Origin: Neptuniibacter halophilus
Lineage (GTDB): Bacteria > Pseudomonadota > Gammaproteobacteria > Pseudomonadales > Balneatricaceae
DNA: 64,000 nucleotides
Direction: 5' to 3'
Assembly (NCBI RefSeq): GCF_030295765.1
Contig: NZ_AP027292.1
Location: forward strand, 1,736,001 to 1,800,000
Part shown: positions 1 to 9,004 of the stretch, piece after piece
Numbering within the stretch: the stretch's first letter is position 1
Layout of the letters: every line of letters begins with the position of its first letter
Program-made: the position numbers and the translations under genes
Notes under the pieces: generated by a model
Database searches by the model: none
Told to the model about the DNA's origin: nothing
The model's input: only the letters and a program-made list of their open reading frames with translations

Positions 1-603
1 GAGGAGCTGAGTTTTGAACTGGGCGCGGTCGATTACATTACCAAACCGGTGCGGCCTTCGGTGGTACGTGCCCGGGTCAATACCCATGTCACCCTGAAAA
101 AACAGCAGGAAAAGTTGCGGGAGATGGTGCTGAAAGACTCGCTGACCGGCCTTTACAGCCGCTATTATCTGCTTGAAACAGCGGTGAAACGGATGGCAGA
201 GGCGGAGCGTCACAGCCTGCCGCTGAGTCTGGTGCTGTTTAATCTGGATCACTTCAAACAGATCAATAATCACTACGGCTATATGCAGGCGGATAAGGTA
301 CTCAGCCAGTTGGGTGACCATCTGTTGCAGAACCTGCGTAAAGGTGATCTGCCGGCCCGCTTTGGCGGAGAGACCTTTATCCTGTTACTCGAACAGTGTG
401 ACCTGAAGGCGGCTGAGGAGAAAGCGGAGGCGCTGCGTCAGTCCATTGAGCAACTGGAGCCGGAAAAAATTCGCCTGACCTGCAGTATGGCGGTGGCGCA
501 GTATCAGTCTGGTGAAGCGATCGAACAGTGGCTGGGGCGCTGTGATCAGGCTCTGGCTGAGGCCAAACGGCTCGGCCGTAACCGGGTCTGCCCGACCGGG
601 TAA
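1..603 (+). CDS. Response regulator with degenerate GGDEF domain (5' end cut off)
   Basis: The reading frame is open from the first base. It starts inside the end of a receiver domain: the sequence GAVDYITKPVRP carries the conserved lysine-proline of CheY-like folds. A short coiled linker and a GGDEF domain follow. The active-site motif is GGETF (in ARFGGETF) instead of GGDEF/GGEEF, so cyclase activity is doubtful. The c-di-GMP inhibitory-site motif RxxD (RKGD) lies exactly five residues before it and is intact. The protein may therefore bind c-di-GMP rather than make it; that is inference. It converges on the next c-di-GMP gene, 44 bases away. The true start lies outside the window. Confidence 0.85.
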   Translation, partial: EELSFELGAVDYITKPVRPSVVRARVNTHVTLKKQQEKLREMVLKDSLTGLYSRYYLLETAVKRMAEAERHSLPLSLVLFNLDHFKQINNHYGYMQADKVLSQLGDHLLQNLRKGDLPARFGGETFILLLEQCDLKAAEEKAEALRQSIEQLEPEKIRLTCSMAVAQYQSGEAIEQWLGRCDQALAEAKRLGRNRVCPTG

Positions 604-647
604 CTGTCAGCCCCTTTGCCTCTGAGGTTGAAGGGGCATGTCGTCTT

Positions 648-2870
648 TTAATCTCCGGCCAGATGTAACTGCAACCATTTCTGTAGCTGACTGAACTCCA
701 TTGGCCGCGCGAAATAAAACCCCTGTGCCTGGTCACAGTCGAGCTGCCGGAGGTGTTCCATCTGCTCGAGGGTTTCTACCCCTTCTGCGATCACCTGCAT
801 ATTCAGATCTTTGCCGAGGCTGATGATCATCTCCGGTATATGGGTGCTGGTGTGCTCATCGAGCATTTTATCGACAAAGGATTTATCGATTTTCAGGCGG
901 TCAAAATTCAGCGTTTCCAGATAGCTGAGACAGGAAAATCCGGTACCAAAATCGTCGATGGCGACCTGAGCACCATACTCGTGGATGGTGGCCAGAATCT
1001 CGCGCACATTCTCGGTATCCATCATCGCCACAGACTCGGTTACCTCGAACTCGATCTGGCTGGCGGACACCTCCAGCCGGTCGAGACGACTGCGGATGGT
1101 GTGAAGGAAGTTGGGGTGGCGGAACTGCAGCGAAGAGATATTAATCCCCATCTGCAGTTTCAGGCCGAACTGCTGCTCCAGTCGAACCAAGTCGGCCATG
1201 GCAGTATCCATCACCCACTTACCCAGCGGGATAATCATGCCTGAGCTTTCAGCGACCGGGATAAACTCCTGCGGACCGATCATGGTGCCATTCTTGGTGC
1301 GCCAGCGCATCAGGGCTTCAAACCCGGTCACCTGACCCGTGCGGAGGTCGATCTGGGGTTGATAGGCGAGGAACAGCTCATTGTCGTTGTAGGCACGACG
1401 CAGCCCCTGTAACAGTAGCATCCGCTGGTGGGTTTCGCGTTCAATCTCCTGAGTGTATTCAATCGCCTCGCCGCGGACGATAGTCTTCGCCCTTTTCAGC
1501 GCAATATTGGCGCGTTTGATCGCATCGTTACCCCTCAGGTTGCTGTCGTTGAGCTGGTAGTAACCCTGAGTTACCGAGATCACCAGCTCATCACCAAACA
1601 GGCTGAAAGGGTCAAAAAATCCGGCTTTTATCCGGGCGGGCTCGAGCAGTGAACGTGGCCCGAGCAGACCGAAGGTATCGCCGGACACCCGGCTGACAAA
1701 GACCTCGGCCGGCAGCATCTCGGTCAGGCGTTGTGCCACCAGACGCAGCAGTTCGTCACCTGACTGAGCACCCAGTGTGTCGTTGATGCCGCTGAAGTGG
1801 TCGATGTCGATCAGCGACAGCATCAGGTTATGGCTCTGCCCCAGCAGCATCTTATCGATATGGTTGGCAAATGAGATTCGGTTGGGGATGTCCAGCAGCG
1901 AGTCGAAATAGGCGTGATTGTGTAAACGGTCCAGAATCGTCGCATTATCCAGACAGACCGAAATATTGCTGCAGAAAACCTCCAGAATCTGGTGTTCTGT
2001 CTCCTCCAGCGGGCGCTGTATATCGAGATAGAGCAGAATATCGTCGCGCATCTCGCTGGGGAAATAGAGCACGCAGGCGTGTTCATCATCAATACTGCGC
2101 TGCTCGCTGATGGCTCGTTGCAGCATCTGTTTGATATCCGGGTCTTCCAGTGGGCGGGCGTTCTGCGCTTTGATTGCCTGTTTGCCGGAAGCGGCGACGA
2201 TAATAAACTGATGCTCATCCTGTTCAGTTATCTTACTGCGGCAGCAGATAATGCCCTCTTCAGGAACCCCGAGCAGGGCCGAAAGCTGGGTGATGATGCC
2301 GTTAGCCAAGTCGTTAATGCCGTGCCGCGACATCAGTTCGCTCGAGGCACGGACAATCTGTTCCAGCCCCCGCCGGCTGGTATCGATGGTGACCATTTCT
2401 GAGTAGGAGCGCAGCGCCGCGGTTACTGAGGTATAGAGCCGGGTGCGGGTCAGATCCGCTTTGTTTTTGTAATCGTTGATATCGTACTTCAGGATCACTT
2501 CGATTTCGGGAGCATACCCGGGCTGGCCGGTGCGCAGGATAATTCTGCAGTTGGTCATCTGCAGGTCGTGACGGATCACTCTGACCAGATCCAGCCCGGC
2601 GGTTTCGGTCTCCATCACCACGTCGAGCAGAACCACCGCGACGTCTTCGTGCTGGGTGAGCAAAGCGCGCGCTTCATCTGCGGAATAGGCATGCAGCAGT
2701 TGCAGCGGCTGGTTCATGAAAACCAGACCTTTCAGGCCAAATTTTGTTGCCTCGTGTACATCTCTGTCATCATCAACAACGAGCACCTTCCATGGTCTAA
2801 GACTCCCTTTCGCTTCGGAGCTGGCTTGGCGTTGCGGCTCCTCTGCAAACACAATGAGTTCATCAGACAT
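648..2870 (-). CDS. Response regulator with DUF3369, degenerate GGDEF and intact EAL (c-di-GMP phosphodiesterase)
   Basis: A 740-residue cytoplasmic protein. The receiver domain (about residues 26-150) has acidic residues VVDDD and phosphoacceptor D83 in VVLLDVVM. A DUF3369 sensor region (about 170-315) follows, then a GGDEF domain whose motif is SGDTF, hence probably inactive. The C-terminal EAL domain (about 490-735) keeps EALMRW, INISSLQF, DDFGTGFS, IDKSF and EGVET, so it should hydrolyse c-di-GMP. The ATG is preceded by an AGGG ribosome binding site. Known relatives are phospho-regulated phosphodiesterases. No partner kinase lies next to it. It is transcribed towards the preceding GGDEF protein. 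Confidence 0.9.
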   Translation of the reverse strand: MSDELIVFAEEPQRQASSEAKGSLRPWKVLVVDDDRDVHEATKFGLKGLVFMNQPLQLLHAYSADEARALLTQHEDVAVVLLDVVMETETAGLDLVRVIRHDLQMTNCRIILRTGQPGYAPEIEVILKYDINDYKNKADLTRTRLYTSVTAALRSYSEMVTIDTSRRGLEQIVRASSELMSRHGINDLANGIITQLSALLGVPEEGIICCRSKITEQDEHQFIIVAASGKQAIKAQNARPLEDPDIKQMLQRAISEQRSIDDEHACVLYFPSEMRDDILLYLDIQRPLEETEHQILEVFCSNISVCLDNATILDRLHNHAYFDSLLDIPNRISFANHIDKMLLGQSHNLMLSLIDIDHFSGINDTLGAQSGDELLRLVAQRLTEMLPAEVFVSRVSGDTFGLLGPRSLLEPARIKAGFFDPFSLFGDELVISVTQGYYQLNDSNLRGNDAIKRANIALKRAKTIVRGEAIEYTQEIERETHQRMLLLQGLRRAYNDNELFLAYQPQIDLRTGQVTGFEALMRWRTKNGTMIGPQEFIPVAESSGMIIPLGKWVMDTAMADLVRLEQQFGLKLQMGINISSLQFRHPNFLHTIRSRLDRLEVSASQIEFEVTESVAMMDTENVREILATIHEYGAQVAIDDFGTGFSCLSYLETLNFDRLKIDKSFVDKMLDEHTSTHIPEMIISLGKDLNMQVIAEGVETLEQMEHLRQLDCDQAQGFYFARPMEFSQLQKWLQLHLAGD

Positions 2871-3002
2871 GCATATCCCTCAGATCGAATGATCATAGTT
2901 AAGTATATGCACAGATACCGCAAGTTGTAGATTTTCCGGGGCCTTTTTTGGCCGGGCACCGGGCTGTCGGCAGGGCAGATCAAAGCAGGTTAAAATAGAG
3001 CG

Positions 3003-3623
3003 ATGAATTACCTTGCCCACCTGTTTCTGGCGCAAAGCTCGGTAGAGTCCCAGGTCGGGAATCTGCTGGGTGACTTTGCCCGTGGTATCAGGCCTGACCA
3101 ACTCCCCTCAGCCGTGCGCAGAGGGCTCTTCAATCACCGCTTGGTGGATCGTTTCACCGACCAGCATCCGCAGGTACGTGAGCTGAAAAGCCTGATCAGT
3201 CAGCCGCGACGTCGCTTTGCCGGCATCATGCTGGATATGGTGTTCGATCACTATCTTATTAAACACTGGCATTGCTACAGTGAGCGGTCATTCAGCGATA
3301 GCTGCCGGGATTATTATGCCAACCTGCAGCGCGGCCGTGCGCTGATGCCGTTGCCTATGCAGCAGGTTACCCGGCGCATTACTGAACAGGACTGGTTCAG
3401 CAGTTATGCCGAGATTGAGGGCATCGGCTATGCGCTGGACCGGGTCGCCACCCGGATTCGCTTCCCGCATCAGTTTGCCGGTGCGGTCATTGAACTGCGT
3501 CAGCATGAAGAGGCGATCGAACAGGGCTTTCTGCGCTTCTTTCCGCAGCTCTGTGCCGCGGTAGATGACGCCGCGCTTGAGCGGCATCCGGTGGACGAAC
3601 CGGGTAGCCCGGCGCAGGGCTGA
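3003..3623 (+). CDS. acpH: Acyl carrier protein phosphodiesterase
   Basis: A 206-residue AcpH (DUF479) family protein, close to the usual ~195 residues. The N-terminal signature MNYLAHLFLA, GNLLGDFARG, GLFNHRLVDRFTDQH and the histidine/aspartate-rich DMVFDHYLIKHW match the family. AcpH releases the 4'-phosphopantetheine arm from acyl carrier protein, a metal-dependent HD-like reaction in the cytoplasm. The gene is monocistronic here, and the Shine-Dalgarno before the ATG is weak. The next gene, phnR, begins 166 bases later and is not obviously linked functionally. Confidence 0.88.
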   Translation: MNYLAHLFLAQSSVESQVGNLLGDFARGIRPDQLPSAVRRGLFNHRLVDRFTDQHPQVRELKSLISQPRRRFAGIMLDMVFDHYLIKHWHCYSERSFSDSCRDYYANLQRGRALMPLPMQQVTRRITEQDWFSSYAEIEGIGYALDRVATRIRFPHQFAGAVIELRQHEEAIEQGFLRFFPQLCAAVDDAALERHPVDEPGSPAQG

Positions 3624-3789
3624 TGCTGTCGGCGGGCTGATTGTATCCGCCACAAAACCTACGCCGTGGACAGGCAATAGGTTATGATCGGTTTCATAAA
3701 AGTTTCGCCGGATTGTCACATACGCCAGGGGCGGGTCTGCGTTAGCATAGCGGCCTTCCGGCCCCAGCCAGTAAAGGATCTTCAGCTTA

Positions 3790-4509
3790 ATGACCACCCG
3801 TAAACCTGTGACCAGCGCTTCTGTTGTTGCGTACCTTCGCCAGTGTATCCGCAAAGGGGATCTGAACCCGGATGACAAGCTGCCTTCCGAGCGGGAGATC
3901 AGTGAACGGCTGCAGACCACCCGGGTGACAACCCGCGAAGCGCTGAAGCAACTGGAAGCTCAGGGGGTGATCTATCGTTCTAACCGGCGCGGCTGGTTTG
4001 TGACCCCGGCACGTATCAACTATGACCCGAGCCGGGTGATGTATTTTATGGATTATGTCGCCGAACAGGGGTTAGCCCCTTTCAGCCGGCAACTGCTCAA
4101 GCAGCAGATCCGGGCCGATGCGGAACTGGCGCAGCGGATGGGGATTGAGGTGGGCGAACCGCTGGTTGAGCTGCACCGCCTGCGTGGCGCAAACGGTCGT
4201 GCGGTTTACGTTGAGCAGATCTTCCTGCGGGAGAAGCTGCTGCCGGAGATCGGGCAGCGGGAGCTGGAACAATCCGTCAGCCGTGTGTTGCATAATGATT
4301 ATGGCACCCGCTATGGAAAAGCTGAGCTGAGTCTGACCGTGGGCTCTCTGGCCGAGCGTGAGGCCGAACTGCTGCAGGCACCGGCGGGCTACACCTGCAT
4401 TGAGATTCAACGTCTCTCTTATACCCCCGGTGGTGAAGTGATGGAGTACGACATCGAACACTGGCGGCATGATGCCATGCAGCTTCAGGTGTCGATTGGC
4501 GAAAACTAA
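3790..4509 (+). CDS. phnR: GntR/HutC-family regulator of phosphonate utilisation
   Basis: A 239-residue GntR-type transcription factor. The N-terminal winged helix (residues ~8-75) has LPSEREISERLQTTRVTTREALKQLE split across the recognition helices, and a UTRA ligand-binding domain (about 90-235) follows. It sits directly upstream of the aminoethylphosphonate uptake and degradation genes. This is the position and architecture of the phosphonate-associated PhnR family. Two HutC-style palindromes (4836-4849 and 8906-8917) in front of phnS and phnW are likely its operators. Whether it represses or activates cannot be read from sequence; one operator lies just after a -10 box, which favours repression. 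The effector is presumably AEP or a breakdown product (inference). Confidence 0.85.
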   Translation: MTTRKPVTSASVVAYLRQCIRKGDLNPDDKLPSEREISERLQTTRVTTREALKQLEAQGVIYRSNRRGWFVTPARINYDPSRVMYFMDYVAEQGLAPFSRQLLKQQIRADAELAQRMGIEVGEPLVELHRLRGANGRAVYVEQIFLREKLLPEIGQRELEQSVSRVLHNDYGTRYGKAELSLTVGSLAEREAELLQAPAGYTCIEIQRLSYTPGGEVMEYDIEHWRHDAMQLQVSIGEN

Positions 4510-4876
4510 GCAACCTCTGCCCCCGTCTTCTTGGCACTCGGGTTGCGCTGAGGCCCCCCCGCCGTGAGGGCTTGGTGTTACGCCCTGATCTTGCAAACAG
4601 TTTCCCCTGATCCGCTAACATTTTCTGACCCTGTCTGATCCCTTCCCCGGGCCGTCACGGCGGGCCCATGTACCTCGGGGAACCTGAGCATCCGTCCTGT
4701 TCGTGTTCTGTATATCCTGAAGCCAGAGTACCGCACGGGTTCCTTCGCATTAGAAAAGGTCGGGGATGGATTAGAGAAAAAAACAATCACGTAACATAAA
4801 CGTCAAAAAGGCTATCTATCATATTTCACTATCTACTGGTCTAGACCAGATAACTTATAAGGTTAAGGAGAAGACG
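4510..4876 (+). promoter_or_regulatory. Intergenic region phnR-phnS, leader of the AEP uptake genes
   Basis: A 367-base gap without a credible gene. The first half is GC-rich and contains runs of C around 4553-4560. The second half (about 4790-4870) is AT-rich, carries -10-like TATCAT near 4815-4820 and ends with the palindrome described separately and a strong ribosome binding site (AAGGAG) before the GTG start of phnS. Confidence 0.5.
4836..4849. promoter_or_regulatory. Predicted PhnR operator 1 (palindrome CTGGTCTAGACCAG)
   Basis: A perfect 14-base palindrome 27 bases upstream of the phnS start codon. Its core TGGTCTAGACCA has the GT-N-TA-N-AC shape known for HutC-type GntR regulators (for example the NagR/DasR sites). 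A second copy with one base-pair change in the core precedes phnW. Assignment to PhnR is inferred from adjacency. Confidence 0.7.
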
Positions 4877-5908
4877 GTGAAATTTGCAAACAAACTTGGT
4901 ACTACGCTGATGACGGGCCTGCTGGCCGGTACAGCGCTGATGGGTACCGCTCAGGCGGCAACTGAACTGACTGTTTACACAGCAGTAGAAGCAGAAGATC
5001 TGAAACGCTACGCTTCTGAATTCACTAAGAAAAACCCGGATATCAAGATCAAGTGGGTGCGTGATTCCACCGGTATCGTAACGGCTAAACTGCTGGCAGA
5101 AAAAGAAAACCCGCAGGCCGATGTGGTCTGGGGTCTGGCGGCCACCTCTCTTCTGGTGCTGAAAGGTCAGGATATGCTGAAGCCTTATGCGCCACAGGGT
5201 GTTGAGAACCTGTCTGCTAAATTCCGCGATGCTGATGAAGTGCCTTCCTGGGTGGGTATGGATGCCTGGATCGCGTCTATCTGCTTCAACACGGTAGAAG
5301 CTGAAAAGCACAACCTGCCTAAACCGACTTCATGGGCCGATCTGACCAAGCCGGTCTACAAAGGCCATGTGATCATGCCGAACCCGAACTCTTCCGGTAC
5401 CGGTTTCCTCGACGTTTCCTCCTGGTTGCAGATGTACGGTGAAGAGAAAGGCTGGGCATTCATGGACGGCCTTCACCAGAACATCAGCCGTTACACTCAT
5501 TCGGGTTCCAAGCCTTGTAAGCTGGCGGCTGCCGGTGAAACCGCCATTGGTATCTCTTTCGCCTTCCGTGGCGCCAAGCTGAAGAAGAAAGGCGCGCCAC
5601 TGGATCTGGTCTTCCCGACTGAAGGTCTGGGCTGGGATATGGAAGCGGCTGCGATTGTAAAAGGCACGCAGAAACTGGCAGCGGCTCAGAAGCTGATGGA
5701 TTTCATCGCGTCCAAAGAAGCCAACACCATGTACAACAAAGGCTATGCGGTTGTCGCTATGCCGGGTATTGCACAGCCGGTTGAGTACTTCCCGAGCAAC
5801 GCTGAAGAGCTGATGATCGATAACAACTTTGCCTGGGCTGCAGAAAACCGTAAGGAAATTCTGGCTAAGTGGCAGACCCGTTACGACAGCAAGTCCGAAC
5901 CTAAATAA
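4877..5908 (+). CDS. phnS: 2-aminoethylphosphonate ABC transporter, periplasmic binding protein
   Basis: A 343-residue exported protein starting with GTG, preceded by AAGGAG at good spacing. A Sec signal peptide with a hydrophobic core and AQA cleavage site ends near residue 27. The mature part is an iron(III)/AEP-type class of binding protein (family 1 fold: ELTVYTAVEAEDL, PQADVVWGLAATSLL, SSGTGFLD). The phosphonate assignment rests on context: phnR upstream, a matching ATPase and fused permease downstream, then phnW and phnX. The protein should capture AEP in the periplasm. Two hairpins follow the stop codon, which would leave more binding protein mRNA than permease mRNA. Confidence 0.85.
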   Translation: MKFANKLGTTLMTGLLAGTALMGTAQAATELTVYTAVEAEDLKRYASEFTKKNPDIKIKWVRDSTGIVTAKLLAEKENPQADVVWGLAATSLLVLKGQDMLKPYAPQGVENLSAKFRDADEVPSWVGMDAWIASICFNTVEAEKHNLPKPTSWADLTKPVYKGHVIMPNPNSSGTGFLDVSSWLQMYGEEKGWAFMDGLHQNISRYTHSGSKPCKLAAAGETAIGISFAFRGAKLKKKGAPLDLVFPTEGLGWDMEAAAIVKGTQKLAAAQKLMDFIASKEANTMYNKGYAVVAMPGIAQPVEYFPSNAEELMIDNNFAWAAENRKEILAKWQTRYDSKSEPK

Positions 5909-5925
5909 GGGATTGCACGGACACC

Positions 5926-5984
5926 GCGCCCCGCATCGTGAGGGGCGCATTTTCTGAGAGGAGCCTGCTCCTCTCGTTGTTTTT
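5926..5984 (+). terminator. Two tandem hairpins between phnS and phnT, second one terminator-like
   Basis: Hairpin 1 pairs GCGCCCC (5926-5932) with GGGGCGC (5942-5948). Hairpin 2 pairs GAGAGGAG (5956-5963) with CTCCTCTC (5968-5975) around CCTG and is followed by GTTGTTTTTAT. They sit inside an operon after the binding protein gene, so a partial terminator or 3' stabiliser is likely. Confidence 0.65.
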
Positions 5985-6023
5985 ATTCACAGGCGATATC
6001 GCCACCTCAGCAGGACCCAGGCC

Positions 6024-7091
6024 ATGACGGATTCCTACCTGAAAATCATAGAACTGGATAAACAATTCGGTGATTTTGTTGCATTAAAAAATATCTCGCT
6101 GGAGATAAAAGAGGGGGAATTTGTTTGCTTCCTTGGGCCATCCGGTTGTGGCAAAACCACGTTGCTGCGTGCGATCGCCGGTCTGGATATTCAGACGAAC
6201 GGGCGGATTGTTCAGGCCGGGCGCGATATCTCCTGGCTGTCGCCCGATCGACGTGACTTCGGCATTGTTTTTCAGTCTTATGCTTTGTTTCCCAATCTGA
6301 CCGTGGCGGAGAATATCGCCTACGGCCTGCGTAATCGCAAAACACCGCGAATTGAACAGCGGGCCAGAGTCAGTGAACTGCTGGAAACCATCGGTCTGCC
6401 GGATGCGGATGCGAAATACCCGGGGCAACTCTCCGGTGGTCAGCAGCAGCGCGTTGCGCTGGCACGGGCGATTGCAACGTCACCCGGACTTTTATTGTTG
6501 GATGAGCCGTTGTCGGCACTGGATGCACGGGTGCGTCTGCACCTGCGCCATGAGATTAAAGAACTGCAGCGCAAGCTGGGTGTGACCACGATTATGGTCA
6601 CCCACGATCAGGAGGAGGCGCTGTCGATGGCCGACCGGATCGTGGTGATGAATCAGGGGGTGATCGAGCAGGTCGGTACCCCGGAAGAGATCTACAGCGA
6701 ACCGGCGACCCCGTTTGTAGCGGAATTTGTCGGCACTATGAACTTCTTCCCCTGCAGCGTGCTTGACCATGAAACCGTCACTCTGGGCGGCAAAAGCATG
6801 CGTTGCCTGCGTCCGGCTAAAGGTCAGGTTAACGGCAGTGCCCGGCTGGCGATCCGGCCGGAAGATATCCGGGTGCGCAACACGGCGAAGTCGGCTAACC
6901 AACTGCTTGCCGGTGTCGGTGCAATGGAATTTCTCGGCTCTTTCGTGCGTTCAGAACTGAATGTAGACGGGATTGCGGAGCCGGTGATTGCAGACTTTTC
7001 CATGAACGATATCCGCGACCTCAATATCACTCTGGGGGATCGCCTGGTGCTTGACCTTCCGGAAGAACGACTGCATCTGTTTGCCGGATAA
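6024..7091 (+). CDS. phnT: 2-aminoethylphosphonate ABC transporter, ATP-binding protein
   Basis: A 355-residue ATPase. Visible motifs are Walker [10 protein letters not shown] (about residue 39), signature [14 protein letters not shown], Walker [13 protein letters not shown] and H-loop [14 protein letters not shown]-like C-terminal region (about 245-350) follows, as in the MalK/FbpC/PotA-type importers. It powers uptake with the fused permease that starts six bases after its stop codon. Assignment to AEP rather than iron or spermidine comes from the surrounding phn genes. Confidence 0.87.
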   Translation: MTDSYLKIIELDKQFGDFVALKNISLEIKEGEFVCFLGPSGCGKTTLLRAIAGLDIQTNGRIVQAGRDISWLSPDRRDFGIVFQSYALFPNLTVAENIAYGLRNRKTPRIEQRARVSELLETIGLPDADAKYPGQLSGGQQQRVALARAIATSPGLLLLDEPLSALDARVRLHLRHEIKELQRKLGVTTIMVTHDQEEALSMADRIVVMNQGVIEQVGTPEEIYSEPATPFVAEFVGTMNFFPCSVLDHETVTLGGKSMRCLRPAKGQVNGSARLAIRPEDIRVRNTAKSANQLLAGVGAMEFLGSFVRSELNVDGIAEPVIADFSMNDIRDLNITLGDRLVLDLPEERLHLFAG

Positions 7092-7097
7092 AAGACG

Positions 7098-8822
7098 ATG
7101 AGTATTTACGAAAACCTGCCCTCCACCCTGACCGGTGAGACGGCCATTAACACCCCCAAAGCCAGCCTTTCCCGTGACCAGATTCTGCAGAGCGGCGGCC
7201 TGCTGGTAGCCAGTGTCATTCTGCTGATTACGCTGGTGATGCCTCTGTACTCGATTCTGTCGAAGAGTCTGGAAGATCAACAGGGCAACTTTATCGGCCT
7301 GAGTAACTATGTGGAGTATTTCGCCACCCCGTCACTCTCGGTGTCGATCACCCATACACTGACGATTGCAGCGATTACCACGCTGATTGTGATCAGTCTG
7401 GCGCTGCTCACCGCCTATGCGCTGACCCGTACTTGCATGCCGGGACGGGGAATCTTCCGGATTCTGCTGATGGCGCCGATCTTTGCGCCCTCTTTGCTGC
7501 CGGCGATCTCTCTGGTCTACCTGTTTGGTAATCAGGGCGTGCTCAAAGGGATGCTGATGGGCGAGACCATCTACGGTCCGATCGGTATCGTGATCGGCTC
7601 CGCGTTCTGGTGTTTCCCGCATGCGCTGATGATTCTGATTACGGCGCTGTCGAATACCGATGCGCGGCTTTATGAATCAGCAAAAGTGTTGCGCACTTCA
7701 GGTCTGCGCACCTTTCTCACCATCACCCTGCCATCGATCAAGTATGGTCTGATCAGTGCGGCGTTCGTGGTCTTTACGCTGGTCATCACCGACTTTGGCG
7801 TGCCCAAAGTGATTGGTGGGCAATACAACATGCTGGCCACTGATATCTACAAGCAGGTGATCGGGCAGCAGAACTTCTCAATGGGTGCTGTGGTATCGGT
7901 GGTACTGTTGCTCCCGGCGTTACTGGCGTTTGCCGTGGATCGCTGGGTACAGCGGAAACAGGTGGCGTTACTCTCATCCCGGGCCGCGCCGCTGGTGCCG
8001 AAAAAAGAGCCTCAGCGTGACTGGATTATGCTCCTGCTCTGCCTGCCGGTACCGGTGATTATCCTGACCGTTCTGGGGATGGCCGTGTACGCCTCATTGG
8101 TCAGCTTCTGGCCCTACAATCTGGAACTGAGCCTGAGTAACTATGAGTTCGACCTGATGGACGGCGGTGGCTGGGGCGCGTACTACAACTCTCTGGAGAT
8201 GGCGGCCTGGACGGCGCTGTGCGGTACCTTCTTTATCTTCTACAACGCTTATCTGGTGGAGAAGGTGAAGGGGCTGAAGCTGTTGCGCACCCTCTACCAT
8301 CTGGTGGCGATGATCCCGCTGGCCGTACCCGGTATGGTGCTGGGACTGGCGTACGTGTTTTTCTTTAATGCACCAGACAATCCGCTGAACGGAATCTACG
8401 GCACCATGTCGATTCTGGTGATCTGCACGATCTCTCACTTCTATACGGTGTGCCACCTGACGGCGATTACCGCGCTGAAACAGATCGACAGTGAGTTTGA
8501 AGCGGTCTCCGCTTCGCTCAAAGTGCCGTTTTACATCACCTTCTGGCGGGTGATTCTGCCGGTATCCCTGCCCGCCTTGCTGGAGATCGGCAGTTATCTG
8601 TTTATGAATGCCATGACCACCGTATCGGCGGTCGTGTTTATCTACTCTGCCGACACCATGCTCGCCTCGGTCTCGGTACTGAATATGGATGATGCCGGAG
8701 ATATTGCCCCTGCGGCAGCGATGGGGGTGCTGATTATGCTCACCTGCATTCTGGCCAAGCTCCTGCACTGGGCTTTTTCCCACTACCTGCTGAAACGAAC
8801 CCAGCGCTGGCGTAACAGTTAG
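7098..8822 (+). CDS. phnU: 2-aminoethylphosphonate ABC transporter, fused permease
   Basis: A 574-residue membrane protein with two permease halves in one chain. Each half has its own cytoplasmic EAA loop: [20 protein letters not shown] in the first and a second one containing [18 protein letters not shown]. About twelve hydrophobic segments are visible. The AEP-specific PhnUV type and the iron FbpB type are both known as fusions. It would form the membrane channel with two PhnT subunits. The stop codon is followed by a gap with a promoter and operator before phnW, so catabolic genes can be expressed separately from transport genes. Confidence 0.85.
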   Translation: MSIYENLPSTLTGETAINTPKASLSRDQILQSGGLLVASVILLITLVMPLYSILSKSLEDQQGNFIGLSNYVEYFATPSLSVSITHTLTIAAITTLIVISLALLTAYALTRTCMPGRGIFRILLMAPIFAPSLLPAISLVYLFGNQGVLKGMLMGETIYGPIGIVIGSAFWCFPHALMILITALSNTDARLYESAKVLRTSGLRTFLTITLPSIKYGLISAAFVVFTLVITDFGVPKVIGGQYNMLATDIYKQVIGQQNFSMGAVVSVVLLLPALLAFAVDRWVQRKQVALLSSRAAPLVPKKEPQRDWIMLLLCLPVPVIILTVLGMAVYASLVSFWPYNLELSLSNYEFDLMDGGGWGAYYNSLEMAAWTALCGTFFIFYNAYLVEKVKGLKLLRTLYHLVAMIPLAVPGMVLGLAYVFFFNAPDNPLNGIYGTMSILVICTISHFYTVCHLTAITALKQIDSEFEAVSASLKVPFYITFWRVILPVSLPALLEIGSYLFMNAMTTVSAVVFIYSADTMLASVSVLNMDDAGDIAPAAAMGVLIMLTCILAKLLHWAFSHYLLKRTQRWRNS

Positions 8823-8898
8823 CCGCCGCGTTGCCCCCGGGGCTGAAACGTAAGCACCGGGGGAATAATTTAACCAAATTGTCATCGCTTTGCGCTGT

Positions 8899-8917
8899 TA
8901 TAATCTGGTCTATACCA
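8899..8917 (+). promoter_or_regulatory. phnW promoter -10 box with predicted PhnR operator 2
   Basis: A perfect TATAAT lies at 8899-8904. The 12-base palindrome TGGTCTATACCA at 8906-8917 overlaps the expected transcription start. It matches operator 1 (TGGTCTAGACCA) except at one base. No good -35 stands at normal spacing. A GC hairpin (CCCCCGG 8834-8840 with CCGGGGG 8857-8863) precedes it and may end the permease transcript. Confidence 0.7.
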
Positions 8918-9004
8918 ATTATCATAGACCGCGCAGATTATTACCCTGGATTAACCTCGCAGGCGCATAAAAGCCGTCTGCTGCAAGATGTAACCGGAGC
9001 CACC

